A stretch of 64,000 nt of DNA from Merismopedia glauca CCAP 1448/3. GTDB lineage: Bacteria > Cyanobacteriota > Cyanobacteriia > Cyanobacteriales > CCAP-1448. Under the pieces are notes generated by a model. It saw only the letters and a list, made by a program, of their open reading frames with translations. It had not been told where the DNA came from and made no database searches. A program made the translations under genes and the position numbers. The stretch's first letter is position 1, and each line of letters opens with the position of its first letter. Positions 17,407-29,095 of the stretch are shown piece by piece. The stretch spans positions 18,843 through 82,842 of the forward strand of contig NZ_PVWJ01000002.1 of the NCBI RefSeq assembly GCF_003003775.1, in the 5' to 3' direction.

Positions 17407-20400
17407 ATGACTAACCAAACTCAGATTGCTACACCTGCTTATATATTGCCAGACTTAGTTGAAATTCAGCGTTCTAGTTTTCGTTGGTTTTTGGAAGAAG
17501 GGCTAATTGAAGAACTAAATAGCTTTTCGCCGATTACCGATTATACCGGTAAGCTGGAACTATACTTTAATGCCAAAGACTATAAGCTTAAGCGCCCTAA
17601 ATACGATGTAGACGAAGCCAAGCGGCGAGATGCGACTTATGCTGTCCAAATGTACGTGCCTACCCGTCTTGTCAATAAAGAAACCGGAAATATCAACGAT
17701 CAAGAAGTATTTATTGGTGACTTGCCCTTAATGACTGATCGCGGCACCTTTATTATTAATGGTGCAGAACGAGTCATAGTTAACCAAATCGTTCGTTCTC
17801 CAGGAGTATACTATAAATCAGAGGTTGATAAAAACGGTAGACGTACCTACAATGCCAGCCTAATCCCTAACCGAGGGGCATGGTTAAAGTTTGAAACTGA
17901 TAAAAACGACATTGTTTGGGTCAGAATCGACAAAACTCGCAAACTTTCTGCCCAAATACTCTTAAAAGCTCTGGGATTATCTGACAATGAAATTCTCGAT
18001 GGTTTGCGACACCCCGAATACTATCAAAAAACCTTAGACAAAGAAGGTAACCCTACCGAAGAAGAAGCTTTACTAGAACTGTACCGCAAATTACGTCCTG
18101 GTGAACCACCTACAGTTAGTGGCGGACAACAGCTATTAGAATCTCGGTTCCGCGATCCCAAGCGTTACGACTTAGGTAGAGTCGGTCGCTACAAAATGAA
18201 TCGGAAGTTACGCCTCAACGTCCCAGATACAGTCAGAATCTTAACCCCTCAAGATATATTGGCAGCAGTTGACTACCTAATCAATCTAGAATTTGATATC
18301 GGAAACGAAGATGACATCGATCACTTAGGAAATCGCCGCGTTCGTTCTGTAGGGGAACTGTTGCAAAACCAAGTCCGAGTTGGTTTAAACCGACTAGAGC
18401 GGATTATTAGAGAACGGATGACCGTTTCTGACTCAGAAATCTTAACTCCAGCTAGTTTAGTCAACCCTAAACCACTAGTCGCTGCCATTAAAGAATTCTT
18501 TGGCTCATCCCAGCTATCTCAATTTATGGATCAAACCAATCCCTTAGCGGAACTGACCCATAAACGTCGTCTTAGCGCTTTAGGTCCTGGCGGCTTAACC
18601 AGAGAAAGAGCAGGATTTGCTGTCCGTGATATTCATACTTCCCACTACGGTAGAATTTGCCCGATTGAAACTCCAGAAGGACCAAACGCTGGATTAATCG
18701 GTTCCCTAGCTACTCATGCTCGCGTCAACCAGTACGGGTTTATCGAAACCCCATTTTGGCCAGTCAAAAATGGTCGGGTACTTAAAGATACTCCCCCTAA
18801 CTACATGACGGCTGATGAAGAAGATGACCTGCGGGTAGCTCCTGGGGATGTCGCTGTAGACGAAAACTGGATGATTATCGGTAAAGCGATTCCTGTGCGC
18901 TATCGCAAAGAATTTAGTATCGTCACTCCCGATCAAGTAGATTACATAGCTGTCTCACCAGTCCAAATCATTTCCGTTGCTACCTCCCTGATTCCATTTT
19001 TGGAGCATGACGACGCTAACCGCGCTCTGATGGGTTCCAATATGCAAAGGCAAGCAGTACCTCTATTAAAACCTTCACGCCCTCTAGTTGGGACGGGTTT
19101 AGAAGCTCAAGCTGCCCGCGACTCAGGAATGGTTATCATCGCCAAAGCTCCTGGAGAAGTGACTTATATAGATGCCAATCGGATCAGAGTTAAATCTGAT
19201 ATTCCAGAGGGTAATCGCAAAGAAATTGAGTACCAACTCCAGAAATATCAACGTTCCAACCAAGATACTTGCCTTAATCAAAGACCGTTGGTTGAACTAG
19301 GCGATCGCGTTGAAGTCGGTCAAGTTTTAGCTGATGGTTCCGCCACAGAAGGTGGTGAAATTGCTCTGGGGCAAAATATTCTAGTTGCTTATATGCCTTG
19401 GGAAGGCTACAACTACGAAGACGCGATTTTGATTAGCGAACGGTTGGTACGTGAGGATGTCTACACCACCATTCACATCGAAAAGTTTGAAATCGAAGCT
19501 CGCCAAACCAAGCTAGGACCAGAAGAAATTACCAGAGAAATTCCCAACGTTGGTGAAGATTCCCTGCGTAACCTGGATGAAAATGGCATTATCCGCAAAG
19601 GCGCTTGGGTGGAAGCTGGAGAAATCTTAGTAGGTAAGGTTACCCCTAAAGGTGAATCAGACCAACCCCCTGAAGAAAAACTCTTAAGAGCGATTTTTGG
19701 GGAAAAAGCTAGAGATGTGCGAGATAACTCCCTGAGAGTCCCTAACGGTGAAAAAGGTCGGGTCGTCGATGTGCGGGTATTTACTCGCGAACAAGGAGAC
19801 GAACTACCCCCTGGAGCTAATATTGTTGTTCGGGTTTATGTTGCCCAGAAACGTAAAATCCAAGTTGGCGACAAAATGGCGGGCCGTCATGGGAATAAAG
19901 GAATTATTTCCCGAATTTTACCAGTGGAAGATATGCCTTATCTCCCCGATGGCACTCCTGTAGACATTGTGCTTAATCCCCTAGGTGTACCTAGCCGGAT
20001 GAATGTCGGTCAAGTGTTTGAGTGTTTGCTGGGATGGGCTGGCAAAAACTTAGGCTTGAGGTTTAAAATAACTCCTTTTGACGAGATGTATGGAACTGAA
20101 GCCTCTCGCGAAACCGTACACGGCTTATTATCAGCAGCCAAAGAGCAAGTAGGTAAAAGTTGGGTCTTTAACGAAGATCATCCTGGTAAAATCCGTCTTT
20201 ATGACGGAAGGACTGGAGAACCATTCGATCGCCCCATTACCATTGGGATGGCATATATGCTGAAACTAGTTCACTTAGTTGACGACAAGATCCACGCTCG
20301 TTCTACAGGACCTTACTCGTTAGTCACCCAGCAGCCATTGGGTGGTAAAGCTCAACAGGGCGGTCAAAGATTTGGAGAAATGGAAGTATGGGCGCTCGAA

Positions 20401-20721
20401 GCCTTTGGAGCAGCTTATACCTTGCAAGAACTGTTAACCGTTAAATCTGACGATATGCAGGGACGTAACGAAGCGTTAAACGCCATAGTTAAGGGTAAAG
20501 CGATTCCTCGCCCTGGAACTCCAGAATCCTTTAAAGTCTTAATGCGGGAGTTGCAATCATTAGGTCTAGATATTGCGGTACACAAAGTGGAAACTAAAGA
20601 AGACGGAACCACCCGCGATGTGGAAGTCGATCTGATGATGGAAACTAGTAATCGACGTACTCCATCTCGACCTACATATGAATCTTTAACTCGCGAAGAC
20701 CTAGAAGAAGAAGATGCCTAA
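17407..20721 (+). CDS. rpoB: RNA polymerase beta subunit
   Basis: This 1104-residue subunit forms the main catalytic cleft with beta'. Signatures are [20 protein letters not shown], the rifampicin region [41 protein letters not shown], and [14 protein letters not shown] near the active site. The length matches cyanobacterial beta. The ATG follows GAGGAGATGC, a strong ribosome site. The resistance-region residues look wild type (DQTN, HKRRLSA). rpoC1 follows after 188-194 bases. Confidence 0.97.
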   Translation: MTNQTQIATPAYILPDLVEIQRSSFRWFLEEGLIEELNSFSPITDYTGKLELYFNAKDYKLKRPKYDVDEAKRRDATYAVQMYVPTRLVNKETGNINDQEVFIGDLPLMTDRGTFIINGAERVIVNQIVRSPGVYYKSEVDKNGRRTYNASLIPNRGAWLKFETDKNDIVWVRIDKTRKLSAQILLKALGLSDNEILDGLRHPEYYQKTLDKEGNPTEEEALLELYRKLRPGEPPTVSGGQQLLESRFRDPKRYDLGRVGRYKMNRKLRLNVPDTVRILTPQDILAAVDYLINLEFDIGNEDDIDHLGNRRVRSVGELLQNQVRVGLNRLERIIRERMTVSDSEILTPASLVNPKPLVAAIKEFFGSSQLSQFMDQTNPLAELTHKRRLSALGPGGLTRERAGFAVRDIHTSHYGRICPIETPEGPNAGLIGSLATHARVNQYGFIETPFWPVKNGRVLKDTPPNYMTADEEDDLRVAPGDVAVDENWMIIGKAIPVRYRKEFSIVTPDQVDYIAVSPVQIISVATSLIPFLEHDDANRALMGSNMQRQAVPLLKPSRPLVGTGLEAQAARDSGMVIIAKAPGEVTYIDANRIRVKSDIPEGNRKEIEYQLQKYQRSNQDTCLNQRPLVELGDRVEVGQVLADGSATEGGEIALGQNILVAYMPWEGYNYEDAILISERLVREDVYTTIHIEKFEIEARQTKLGPEEITREIPNVGEDSLRNLDENGIIRKGAWVEAGEILVGKVTPKGESDQPPEEKLLRAIFGEKARDVRDNSLRVPNGEKGRVVDVRVFTREQGDELPPGANIVVRVYVAQKRKIQVGDKMAGRHGNKGIISRILPVEDMPYLPDGTPVDIVLNPLGVPSRMNVGQVFECLLGWAGKNLGLRFKITPFDEMYGTEASRETVHGLLSAAKEQVGKSWVFNEDHPGKIRLYDGRTGEPFDRPITIGMAYMLKLVHLVDDKIHARSTGPYSLVTQQPLGGKAQQGGQRFGEMEVWALEAFGAAYTLQELLTVKSDDMQGRNEALNAIVKGKAIPRPGTPESFKVLMRELQSLGLDIAVHKVETKEDGTTRDVEVDLMMETSNRRTPSRPTYESLTREDLEEEDA

Positions 20722-20819
20722 TCAAGACATCAGTATCAGACGGCGTAAGTGAAGCAGCCATTAGTAAGTCATCAAAACCATTGAACACTAATACTTCTGA
20801 CTGACACCAAGCGGTAATA

Positions 20820-20852
20820 GGGAATTAGAGGCTCTAAAATCCCCTAATTCCC
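20820..20852 (+). promoter_or_regulatory. Inverted repeat between rpoB and rpoC1
   Basis: GGGAATTAG (20820-20828) pairs with CTAATTCCC (20844-20852) over a 15-base loop. It lies in the 190-base gap between the two polymerase genes and has no T run. It may protect or attenuate the polycistronic RNA; that is inference. Confidence 0.45.
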
Positions 20853-20915
20853 CCTCCTTGAGTCCCATAGCCATTTCCCCCCAAACTTAAAACTATTAAA
20901 ACCCAAAACTTGAAG

Positions 20916-22880
20916 ATGAGACCTCAGCTAGAACAGCGATTTGATTACGTAAAAATCGCTTTGGCATCTCCAGAGCGAATTCGTCAATGGGGTGAAAGAA
21001 CTCTCCCTAACGGTCAATTAGTAGGTGAAGTCACCAAGCCAGAAACAATTAACTATCGCACCCTCAAACCAGAAATGGATGGGTTGTTCTGCGAGCGGAT
21101 TTTTGGCCCATCGAAAGATTGGGAGTGTCACTGCGGTAAATATAAGCGTGTCCGTCATAGGGGGATTGTCTGCGAACGTTGTGGCGTAGAAGTGACGGAA
21201 TCTAGAGTGCGTCGTCATCGGATGGGTTACATTAAACTCGCTGCTCCTGTAGTCCATGTTTGGTACTTAAAAGGGATTCCCAGTTATCTGAGTATCTTGC
21301 TGGATATGCCTTTAAGGGATGTTGAGCAAATTGTTTATTTCAACTCTTATGTAGTCCTAAGTCCTGGAAATGCCCCCAATTTAAGCTACAAACAGCTATT
21401 AACCGAAGATCAGTGGTTAGAAATTGAAGAGCAAATCTATAGCGAGGATTCTCAGCTAGAAGGTGTAGAAGTTGGCATTGGTGCTGAAGCCGTGCAGAGA
21501 TTACTACAGGATCTAGAAAATGAAAGAGAAGTAGAAGATACTGACGAACTATTCACTTCAGACGCAGACAAAGAGATTAGATCCGGTTTAGTTATAGAAT
21601 CGGCTAACTTGCGTAAAGAGATGGAAACTGCTAAGGGGCAAAAACGCGCCAAGCTGATTAAGCGCTTGCGGGTGATTGATAATTTTATTGCCACTGGTAG
21701 TAGACCAGAGTCGATGGTTCTGGAAGTAATTCCGGTAATTCCTCCCGATTTACGTCCTATGGTGCAGTTGGATGGCGGTAGATTTGCCACATCTGACTTA
21801 AATGACCTTTATCGCCGCGTTATTAACCGCAATAACCGTTTGGCTAGGTTGCAAGAAATTTTAGCTCCAGAAATCATCGTCCGCAACGAAAAGCGGATGC
21901 TGCAAGAAGCTGTAGACGCTCTGATTGATAATGGTCGTCGCGGTAGAACTGTCGTGGGAGCTAATAACCGTCCTTTAAAATCTTTGTCAGATATTATTGA
22001 AGGAAAACAGGGTCGGTTCCGACAAAACCTATTAGGTAAAAGGGTTGACTATTCTGGACGGAGTGTAATTGTAGTTGGTCCAAAACTGAGAATTCATCAG
22101 TGTGGGTTACCTAGAGAAATGGCAATTGAACTGTTCCAGCCATTTGTGATTCATCGCTTAATTAAAAGTGGCGCGGTGAATAATATTAAGGCAGCCAAAA
22201 AGCTAATCCAGCGCAATGACGCTCAAATCTGGGATGTGTTGGAAGAAGTGATTGCCGGACACCCAGTGTTATTAAACCGTGCCCCTACCTTGCACAGATT
22301 GGGAATTCAAGCTTTTGAGCCTATTTTAGTAGAAGGCAGGGCAATTCAGCTACATCCTTTGGTTTGTCCGGCGTTTAACGCTGACTTTGACGGAGACCAA
22401 ATGGCGGTACACATACCATTATCTTTGGAAGCTCAGTGTGAAGCCAGATTGTTGATGTTGGCTTGTAATAATATTCTGTCTCCAGCGACGGGAAGACCGA
22501 TTGTTGCACCCAGTCAGGATATGGTGTTGGGATGCTATTACTTAACTGCGAATAATCCAGCGTTAAATGAGCAAAGATCGGGTAATGTTCCCAAATACTA
22601 CGCCAATTTAGACGATGCCGTTCGAGCCTACGAACAAAAGCAAATAGAGTTGCACGCCTATATTTGGGTTCGCTTTGATGGGGTGATGGAAACAGGTAAA
22701 CCAGAAGGAGAACCAATATCAAATGAAACGTTGACAGATGGTACGCAACTGTCGATTTATCCACACCGCCGCGTGCGCCGATCGCCTGATGGGGAACTGC
22801 TTTCTCAGTATATCTATACCACCCCTGGTCGAATTATTTACAACAGAGCTATTTTAGAGGCGATCGCTAGCGGTCAATGA
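20916..22880 (+). CDS. rpoC1: RNA polymerase gamma subunit (N-terminal part of split beta')
   Basis: This 654-residue protein is the cyanobacterial gamma subunit, equivalent to the N-terminal part of beta' in other bacteria. The zinc-binding cysteines lie in [20 protein letters not shown]. The catalytic triple-aspartate motif [12 protein letters not shown] is intact and binds the active-site magnesium. [15 protein letters not shown] is also visible. A TTG two codons earlier is possible, but the ATG at 20916 gives [14 protein letters not shown], like other cyanobacterial gamma subunits. The tail past GRIIYNRAI is short. Confidence 0.97.
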   Translation: MRPQLEQRFDYVKIALASPERIRQWGERTLPNGQLVGEVTKPETINYRTLKPEMDGLFCERIFGPSKDWECHCGKYKRVRHRGIVCERCGVEVTESRVRRHRMGYIKLAAPVVHVWYLKGIPSYLSILLDMPLRDVEQIVYFNSYVVLSPGNAPNLSYKQLLTEDQWLEIEEQIYSEDSQLEGVEVGIGAEAVQRLLQDLENEREVEDTDELFTSDADKEIRSGLVIESANLRKEMETAKGQKRAKLIKRLRVIDNFIATGSRPESMVLEVIPVIPPDLRPMVQLDGGRFATSDLNDLYRRVINRNNRLARLQEILAPEIIVRNEKRMLQEAVDALIDNGRRGRTVVGANNRPLKSLSDIIEGKQGRFRQNLLGKRVDYSGRSVIVVGPKLRIHQCGLPREMAIELFQPFVIHRLIKSGAVNNIKAAKKLIQRNDAQIWDVLEEVIAGHPVLLNRAPTLHRLGIQAFEPILVEGRAIQLHPLVCPAFNADFDGDQMAVHIPLSLEAQCEARLLMLACNNILSPATGRPIVAPSQDMVLGCYYLTANNPALNEQRSGNVPKYYANLDDAVRAYEQKQIELHAYIWVRFDGVMETGKPEGEPISNETLTDGTQLSIYPHRRVRRSPDGELLSQYIYTTPGRIIYNRAILEAIASGQ

Positions 22881-23011
22881 AGGAAGAGGGAAGAAGGAAG
22901 CGCATTAATTCCCTCATTAATTCTGCAATAGGTCTAATAATTTCAAAATCTGCCGCAATTGATGTAGTTGAGTCAAACTCACCAAGACTTAAGACAAAGG
23001 GTACAGGACAA

Positions 23012-26000
23012 ATGACTAAAGACGCGATCTTTTTTAATCGGGTAGTCGGTAAAAAACAACTTAAAGAACTTATATCCTGGTCTTATACCAACTATGGAAC
23101 TGCCCGAACTGCTTATATGGCAGATAAGTTGAAAGAACTGGGATTTCGTTATGCTACCCAAGCGGGAATCTCAATTAGCGTGGATGATTTGCAAGTTCCT
23201 CCCGCTAAACGAACTATGCTCAACGCGGCAGAAACCGAAATTCAAGCCACAGAAGAGCGCTATCTGAGGGGAGAGATTACCGAAGTGGAACGGTTCCAAA
23301 AAGTAATTGATACTTGGAATAGTACCTCTGAATCCCTCAAAGATGAAGTAATTCGTCACTTTGAAGCGACAGATCCCCTGAACTCGGTTTATATGATGTC
23401 TAGCAGTGGTGCTAGAGGTAGTATGGCGCAAGTCAGGCAGTTAGTGGGGATGCGGGGCTTAATGGCAGATCCCCAAGGGCAAATTATCGACCAACCAATT
23501 AAGACTAATTTCCGCGAAGGGTTAACGGTTACAGAATACATTATCTCTTCCTATGGCGCTCGAAAAGGGTTGGTTGATACCGCCTTGCGGACGGCAGATT
23601 CTGGATATCTCACTCGTCGTTTGGTAGACGTTTCCCAAGATGTAATTGTCCGGGAAGCCGATTGTGGAACGATTAGAGGGGTGCGGATAGTACCCATGAA
23701 AGATGGCGATCGCACTTTGATTCCGTTAGGCGATCGCTTGCTGGGACGAGTTTTGGCTGAAGATGTCGTCGATCAAAAAACTGGTGAAGTCGTCGTTCCT
23801 CGGAATCTACCCTTATCGGACGAATTGATTGCTAAAGTTGTCGGAACTGGAGTCGAAGAAGTCATCGCCCGTTCTCCTTTAACTTGCGAAGCTGGTAGAT
23901 CTATTTGCCAAATGTGCTACGGTTGGAGCTTAGCTCACGGTAAGTTGGTAGATCTAGGCGAAGCTGTCGGGATTATTGCCGCTCAGTCGATTGGGGAGCC
24001 AGGTACGCAGCTTACCATGCGGACATTCCACACCGGAGGTGTCTTCACTGGAGAAGTAGCCAGACTAGTTAAAGCTCCCTTTAACGGTATTGTCAAGCTA
24101 TCCGAACTGCGAACTCGTGGGGTGAGAACCCGTCATGGAGAAGAAAGAGAACAAGTAGAAACTGGTGGAGAATTGATCCTTTTGCCTAAATCTGGCAAAG
24201 GAAAGTCATTAAAAGTTCCCGTCACGGCTGGTTCTCTGCTGCTAGTTAAAGAAGGAGATGTCGTCGAAACCGACCAGTTATTGGCAGAAGTCGCCCTAGC
24301 TAAAGTCCGACACTCCACCGAAAAAGCTGTGAAAGACGTATCGACAGCGATCGCTGGAGAAGTCGTATTTGCTGACATTTCCCCGGAAGAAAAAACCGAT
24401 AGACAGGGTAATACCACCAGAATTGCCCAGCGTGGCGGTCTGATGTGGGTGCTATCTGGAGAAGTCTATAACTTACCTCCTGGAGCCGAACCTGTAGTTA
24501 AAAACGGCGATCGCCTCAGTGTCGGTTCGGTATTAGCCGAAACCAAGCTAATTACTTCCTCTGGAGGGGTAGTCAGACTGAGAAGCGATCGAGAAATTGA
24601 TATCATTACCGCCTCTGTACTACTAGATCAAGCGCAAATCAGAGCCGAAAGTACGGCTGGTCGAGAGCATTATGTGATTAATAGTACCGAAAATCAGTCT
24701 TTCTCTCTTTTAGCCGCTCCAGGAACTAAAGTCCAAAACCATGCTCCTGTAGCTGAACTGATTGAAGACCGCTACCGGACTAATACTGGTGGTTTACTCA
24801 AGTATGTGGGGGTAGAAGTCCAAAAAACTCGTAAGGTCAAACAAGGATATGAAGTAGTCAAGGGTGGTACTCTGTTGTGGATTCCTGAAGAGTGCCACGA
24901 AGTTAATAAAGACCTATCCTTACTCTACGTCGAGAATGGTCAGTATGTAGAAGCTGGCACCGAAATCGTCAAAGATATCTACTGTCAAAACTCTGGAATT
25001 GTCGAAGTCATTCAGAAAAACGAGATTCTCAGAGAGATGGTGGTCAAACCAGGGGAACTCCATCTAATAGATGTTGAATATGAGCCTCCTACCGAAGGCA
25101 TAATTCTCCATCCTGGTTCTTCTGTTCTACCAGGATTGCCCCCAGTAGAGGAACTTAAATATGTCGAATACGTTGAAACTCCTGAAGGACCAGCTTTATT
25201 AGTCAGACCAGTCATTGAGTTTCAAGTTCCTGACGAACCTAACCTACCTTCTCAAGCTTCCATCAACAAATCTGGAGGAGCGAAGATTGAACTCAGAGCC
25301 GTTCAACGCTTACCCTTTAAAGATGGGGAAAGAGTCAAATCTGTAGAAGGGGTGGAGTTGGTCAGAACCCAATTGGTTCTGGAAATGGATATTGAATCTA
25401 CAGATTCCCAATTAGCGGCTGATATTGAATTAATTCCCGATCCAGATGGAGATGCTGACGTTTCTCGCCTACAACTCGTCATTTTGGAATCTCTAGTCGT
25501 TCGCAAAGATGCTGGTGCTGACCCCTTGGGTGGAAACACTCGCACTGAGGTTCTAGTCACTGATGGGATGCAAATTCCTCCTGGAGCAGTTGTTGCTCGG
25601 ACTGAGATTCAGTGTAAAGAAGCTGGCTTAGTGCGGGGGATTCGGGAAGGAGCAGAAGCAATTCGCCGGATTTTGATTGTTAGGGATCAAGATTTAGTTG
25701 ACATTCCTGTAGAGAATTGTCAACTAAAAGTGGGTACTTTAGTAGTTGCAGGTACTCAGCTAGCTCCAGGTGTTAAAGCGCCTGAATCTGCTCAAATAGT
25801 TACTAGAAAAGCAGATTCAGTCAAATTGCGCTTAGCTCGTCCTTACCGTGTTTCTTCTGGGGCGATCTTACACATTGATGACGGTGACTTGGTGCAACGG
25901 GGCGATAACCTAGTTTTACTAGTGTTTGAGCGGGCTAAGACTGGAGATATTATCCAAGGTTTGCCGAGAATTGAAGAGCTATTAGAAGCGCGTAAACCCA

Positions 26001-27076
26001 AAGAAGCTTGCGTCTTGACAAGACGACCTGGTACTGTTTCTGTCGTCTATAGTGAAGACGAAGTAACAGAAGTCAAAATCATTGAAGATGATGGTGTCAT
26101 TAGTGACTATCCCATTGGTCCTGGGCAAAATGCGATGGTGCTTGATGGTCAAAGGGTAGAGTCAGGTGAGCCACTTACAGATGGTTTAACCAATCCTCAC
26201 GAGATTCTGGAAGTTTTATTTGATGTTCACCGAGATGAGCTAGGGGTTCATGAAGCGGCTAAAGTAGCGTTGTATCAGGCTCAAGCCTTTTTAGTCAATG
26301 AAGTTCAGTCGGTTTACCAATCTCAAGGAATTGATATTTCTGATAAACACATTGAAGTCATTGTGCGTCAGATGACCTCCAAAGTCAGAATTGATGATGG
26401 CGGTGATAGCACCTATTTACCTGGAGAATTGGTGGAACTGCGGGAAGTTCATAACTTTAATGAAACTATGTCAATCACTGGTAAGGCTCCAGCAGATTAT
26501 ACCCCTGTGTTGCTGGGAATTACCAAGGCTTCTTTAAATACAGATAGTTTCATCTCCGCAGCTAGTTTCCAAGAAACTACTCGCGTGCTGACAGAAGCAG
26601 CAATTGAAGGTAAGTCTGACTGGTTAAGAGGTCTGAAAGAAAACGTTATTATCGGTCGATTGATCCCCGCAGGTACTGGCTTTAATGCTTATGAAGAAGC
26701 AAGTATGGCCGCCAGTGTAGAAGTAGAGAGTATCTATGGTAGCTCTTTGGCTCCTGGAGGCAGTGTTTATGGTTTTGGTGATGGTTTAACCCCTGGTTCC
26801 GATGACCCTCTAGATATGGTTGTAGATGACCGCACAGCGCGCAACTACACCAGAGATGAGTCCGTTGGAATGGCTGGTTGGAGTATTAAAGATGAAGAGG
26901 TAGATGATGAGACATTCTCTATTGTGGAACCTAAGACTTCATCTTCTAGTTCACCAAAATCTAAAGCTTCTAGCTACTCTGCTAGATTCGATCCCGACGA
27001 CCTTGATGATGACTCTGATAGTGATGAATTTGAGGAGGGATATGAAGATGATGATGATGATGATGATGACTATTAA
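23012..27076 (+). CDS. rpoC2: RNA polymerase beta' subunit (C-terminal part of split beta')
   Basis: This 1354-residue protein is the C-terminal part of the split beta' chain. It has the trigger-loop and bridge-helix area ([15 protein letters not shown], then [15 protein letters not shown]), a zinc site in [19 protein letters not shown], and [20 protein letters not shown]. The long insertion of several hundred residues typical of cyanobacteria is present, with repeated SBHM-like segments. The open frame extends back to 22877, overlapping rpoC1, but those 45 codons cover GGAAGAR repeat [18 protein letters not shown] at 23012 is the family start. The C-terminus ends in an acidic tail with eight consecutive Asp, partly encoded by (GAT)7. 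Confidence 0.96.
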   Translation: MTKDAIFFNRVVGKKQLKELISWSYTNYGTARTAYMADKLKELGFRYATQAGISISVDDLQVPPAKRTMLNAAETEIQATEERYLRGEITEVERFQKVIDTWNSTSESLKDEVIRHFEATDPLNSVYMMSSSGARGSMAQVRQLVGMRGLMADPQGQIIDQPIKTNFREGLTVTEYIISSYGARKGLVDTALRTADSGYLTRRLVDVSQDVIVREADCGTIRGVRIVPMKDGDRTLIPLGDRLLGRVLAEDVVDQKTGEVVVPRNLPLSDELIAKVVGTGVEEVIARSPLTCEAGRSICQMCYGWSLAHGKLVDLGEAVGIIAAQSIGEPGTQLTMRTFHTGGVFTGEVARLVKAPFNGIVKLSELRTRGVRTRHGEEREQVETGGELILLPKSGKGKSLKVPVTAGSLLLVKEGDVVETDQLLAEVALAKVRHSTEKAVKDVSTAIAGEVVFADISPEEKTDRQGNTTRIAQRGGLMWVLSGEVYNLPPGAEPVVKNGDRLSVGSVLAETKLITSSGGVVRLRSDREIDIITASVLLDQAQIRAESTAGREHYVINSTENQSFSLLAAPGTKVQNHAPVAELIEDRYRTNTGGLLKYVGVEVQKTRKVKQGYEVVKGGTLLWIPEECHEVNKDLSLLYVENGQYVEAGTEIVKDIYCQNSGIVEVIQKNEILREMVVKPGELHLIDVEYEPPTEGIILHPGSSVLPGLPPVEELKYVEYVETPEGPALLVRPVIEFQVPDEPNLPSQASINKSGGAKIELRAVQRLPFKDGERVKSVEGVELVRTQLVLEMDIESTDSQLAADIELIPDPDGDADVSRLQLVILESLVVRKDAGADPLGGNTRTEVLVTDGMQIPPGAVVARTEIQCKEAGLVRGIREGAEAIRRILIVRDQDLVDIPVENCQLKVGTLVVAGTQLAPGVKAPESAQIVTRKADSVKLRLARPYRVSSGAILHIDDGDLVQRGDNLVLLVFERAKTGDIIQGLPRIEELLEARKPKEACVLTRRPGTVSVVYSEDEVTEVKIIEDDGVISDYPIGPGQNAMVLDGQRVESGEPLTDGLTNPHEILEVLFDVHRDELGVHEAAKVALYQAQAFLVNEVQSVYQSQGIDISDKHIEVIVRQMTSKVRIDDGGDSTYLPGELVELREVHNFNETMSITGKAPADYTPVLLGITKASLNTDSFISAASFQETTRVLTEAAIEGKSDWLRGLKENVIIGRLIPAGTGFNAYEEASMAASVEVESIYGSSLAPGGSVYGFGDGLTPGSDDPLDMVVDDRTARNYTRDESVGMAGWSIKDEEVDDETFSIVEPKTSSSSSPKSKASSYSARFDPDDLDDDSDSDEFEEGYEDDDDDDDDY

Positions 27077-27114
27077 GGAAGAGGTATTAGGTTAAACAGA
27101 CTCCCCGTGCAGTA

Positions 27115-27133
27115 GGGTGGGCATTCCCCACCC
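27115..27133. terminator. Stem-loop after rpoC2 (GGGTGGG...CCCACCC)
   Basis: GGGTGGG (27115-27121) pairs with CCCACCC (27127-27133) across a five-base loop, 38 bases after the rpoC2 stop. No T run follows. Related hairpins lie behind ndhE (34377-34395), hemL (43629-43651) and in the polA-downstream repeats, so it may be a 3'-end stabiliser or a mobile repeat instead of a terminator. Confidence 0.45.
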
Positions 27134-27143
27134 GAAACAAGCT

Positions 27144-27653
27144 ATGCTTAAACTTAGTCCCCTCCGGCAGATAGCCTCTATGCTCAGGCATCTTCGCAGA
27201 CCAGTTTCCCTTTCTGTAGTCGGTACCGATTTACCAATATGGTCTCAGGTTGCCACTGCGGCTATGATTTACCAAAAAGATGGGCAACTGTTCGATCTAG
27301 TTCTCAAAGAACCCAGCATTTCGGAAGCAACTTCAGATTCCGCTCTCTATAAAGATACTTCGTTTCGCTTGCTTTGGTTGGAAATATCGCCAGATCGGGT
27401 AATTATGACCATGCAAGAAACGCAGAAGCTCAGTTATCGTCACTTTTGGGCAACAGGAGTTTATGGCATAAGTCGCTATTGGCTCCATGATGAACCACCC
27501 AAACAACCGCAGGGAATGCAGTTGCGTAATTACACCCGCAGTCTCAAGCTTAAAGGTCATCCCTTACCAGAGCAGTTATCGATAGATTATGAATTGTGGG
27601 CTGGTCAATTGCAATTAGGGCGCTACATTCTCAATTTAGATATTGAATATTAG
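27144..27653 (+). CDS. Conserved-type protein of unknown function downstream of rpoC2
   Basis: This 169-residue soluble protein has no signal peptide, membrane segment or motif that I recognise. It is rich in Trp and Tyr, with patterned beta strands (FRLLWLEISPDRVIMTMQ, YELWAGQLQLGRYILNLD). The frame is open from a GTG at 27117, but that part is the GGGTGGG hairpin repeat, so I use the ATG at 27144. The coding character is supported by length, composition and an in-frame end that coincides with an intergenic region. Position between rpoC2 and citrate synthase gives no clue to function. Confidence 0.6.
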   Translation: MLKLSPLRQIASMLRHLRRPVSLSVVGTDLPIWSQVATAAMIYQKDGQLFDLVLKEPSISEATSDSALYKDTSFRLLWLEISPDRVIMTMQETQKLSYRHFWATGVYGISRYWLHDEPPKQPQGMQLRNYTRSLKLKGHPLPEQLSIDYELWAGQLQLGRYILNLDIEY

Positions 27654-27830
27654 TTGCCTTTATAGGGCGCGATCGCCCTGAGAATTTCGGTGTTTGAGTA
27701 TCAAGTGATACTGTTGGCGAAGTCAACAGAAGTAGACAGGTGAGGTCATGCTCAAAACAACTAACAGCAATGGCAGTTTCACGAGTAAAATAAATTATTC
27801 TGCTTGTCTATTGGTCGAGAATAACCCAAC

Positions 27831-28967
27831 ATGAGTGTCTGCGAATACAAACCAGGTCTAGAAAACATTCCGGCTGCACAATCAAGTATCAGCTATGTTG
27901 ATGGACAACAAGGCTTACTTGAATATCGTGGTATCAGTATTCAAGAACTAGCCGAAAAGAGTACCTTTTTAGAAACCTCTTATCTCCTAATTTGGGGACA
28001 CTTACCTAGTCGGGAAGAGCTTAACAAATTTGAAGCGGAGATTTATTCCCATCGCCGGATCAAGTATCGCATCCAAGACATGATGAAATGTTTCCCCGAA
28101 ACAGGTCATCCGATGGATGCGTTGCAAGCTTCCGCAGCCGCACTGGGTTTATTTTATTCTCGGCGCGCCTTAGATAACCCAGAATACATTTTTCAAGCTG
28201 TAGTGCGCTTATTAGCCAAAATACCCACGATGGTGGCAGCTTTTCAACTGATGCGGAAAGGTAACGAACCTGTTAGACCAAGGGACGATCTAGATTACGC
28301 AGCTAACTTTTTGTATATGTTGAGCGAAAAGGAACCAGATCCTTTAGCTGCCAGAATTTTTGACCAGTGCCTGATTCTTCACGCCGAGCATACGATGAAT
28401 GCTTCAACTTTTTCGGCTAGGGTAACAGCTTCCACTTTAACCGATCCCTATGCAGTAATAGCATCGGCTGTAGGGACTCTCGCTGGTCCTTTACACGGGG
28501 GAGCTAATGAAGATGTGATTGAAACCTTACAAGAAATTGGCTCGGTAGGAAACGTCCGTTCTTGGTTAGAAGATGCTTTAGCTAATAAACGGAAAATCCC
28601 TGGATTTGGACATCGGGTTTATAAAGTTAAAGATCCTCGCGCCTCAATTTTGCAAAAGCAAGCTAAAGCCTTATTTGAAAAGTTTGGCAGCGATAAACAT
28701 TACGAGATCGCTCTAGAACTTGAAAAAGCTGTAGAAGACAGATTATCTGAGAAAGGAATTTACCCAAATGTGGACTTTTATTCTGGCTTTGTTTACAGCA
28801 AATTAGGTATTCCCCAAGACTTATTTACCCCGATATTTGCTATAGCTCGCGTCGCTGGTTGGTTGGCTCACTGGAAAGAGCAATTGGGAGAAAATAAAAT
28901 TTATCGTCCTACCCAAATATACGATGGGGAACACACTCGTGGTTATACTCCGATTGAGGAACGCTGA
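27831..28967 (+). CDS. gltA: Citrate synthase
   Basis: This 378-residue enzyme condenses oxaloacetate with acetyl-CoA, the entry to the cyanobacterial TCA cycle. The catalytic His in LHAEHTMNASTFSAR, the second His in GPLHGGANEDV, GFGHRVYKVKDPRA and the catalytic Asp region NVDFYSGF are all intact. The length is that of the shorter dimeric (Gram-positive and archaeal-like) citrate synthases rather than the 430-residue hexameric type. A 2-methylcitrate synthase role cannot be excluded from sequence, but no propionate genes are near. Confidence 0.92.
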   Translation: MSVCEYKPGLENIPAAQSSISYVDGQQGLLEYRGISIQELAEKSTFLETSYLLIWGHLPSREELNKFEAEIYSHRRIKYRIQDMMKCFPETGHPMDALQASAAALGLFYSRRALDNPEYIFQAVVRLLAKIPTMVAAFQLMRKGNEPVRPRDDLDYAANFLYMLSEKEPDPLAARIFDQCLILHAEHTMNASTFSARVTASTLTDPYAVIASAVGTLAGPLHGGANEDVIETLQEIGSVGNVRSWLEDALANKRKIPGFGHRVYKVKDPRASILQKQAKALFEKFGSDKHYEIALELEKAVEDRLSEKGIYPNVDFYSGFVYSKLGIPQDLFTPIFAIARVAGWLAHWKEQLGENKIYRPTQIYDGEHTRGYTPIEER

Positions 28968-28995
28968 AGTTAGAAACTAGTCAGGAGATCTATTC

Positions 28996-29057
28996 ATACC
29001 AATTCACTTTGAAAATGCGACAAATCTTGGTAGGGGCGCAATGCATTGCGCCCCTAC
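28996..29057. repeat. Composite dispersed repeat ending in a perfect 28-bp palindrome
   Basis: The block starts ATACCAATTCACTTTGAA and ends with a perfect 28-base palindrome at 29030-29057 (half-site GTAGGGGCGCAATG). The palindrome is identical to 34720-34747, and the leading part is shared with 59285-59319. It sits between citrate synthase and the convergent DGQHR gene. Confidence 0.8.
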
Positions 29058-29095
29058 AGATAATTTATATGTAGCAATTATTTAGTGATTTGGTA

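Noticed and set aside
22877..23011. N-terminal extension of RpoC2 overlapping rpoC1
   Set aside because: The extension is translated GGAAGAR repeat and low-conservation DNA; the family start lies at 23012.
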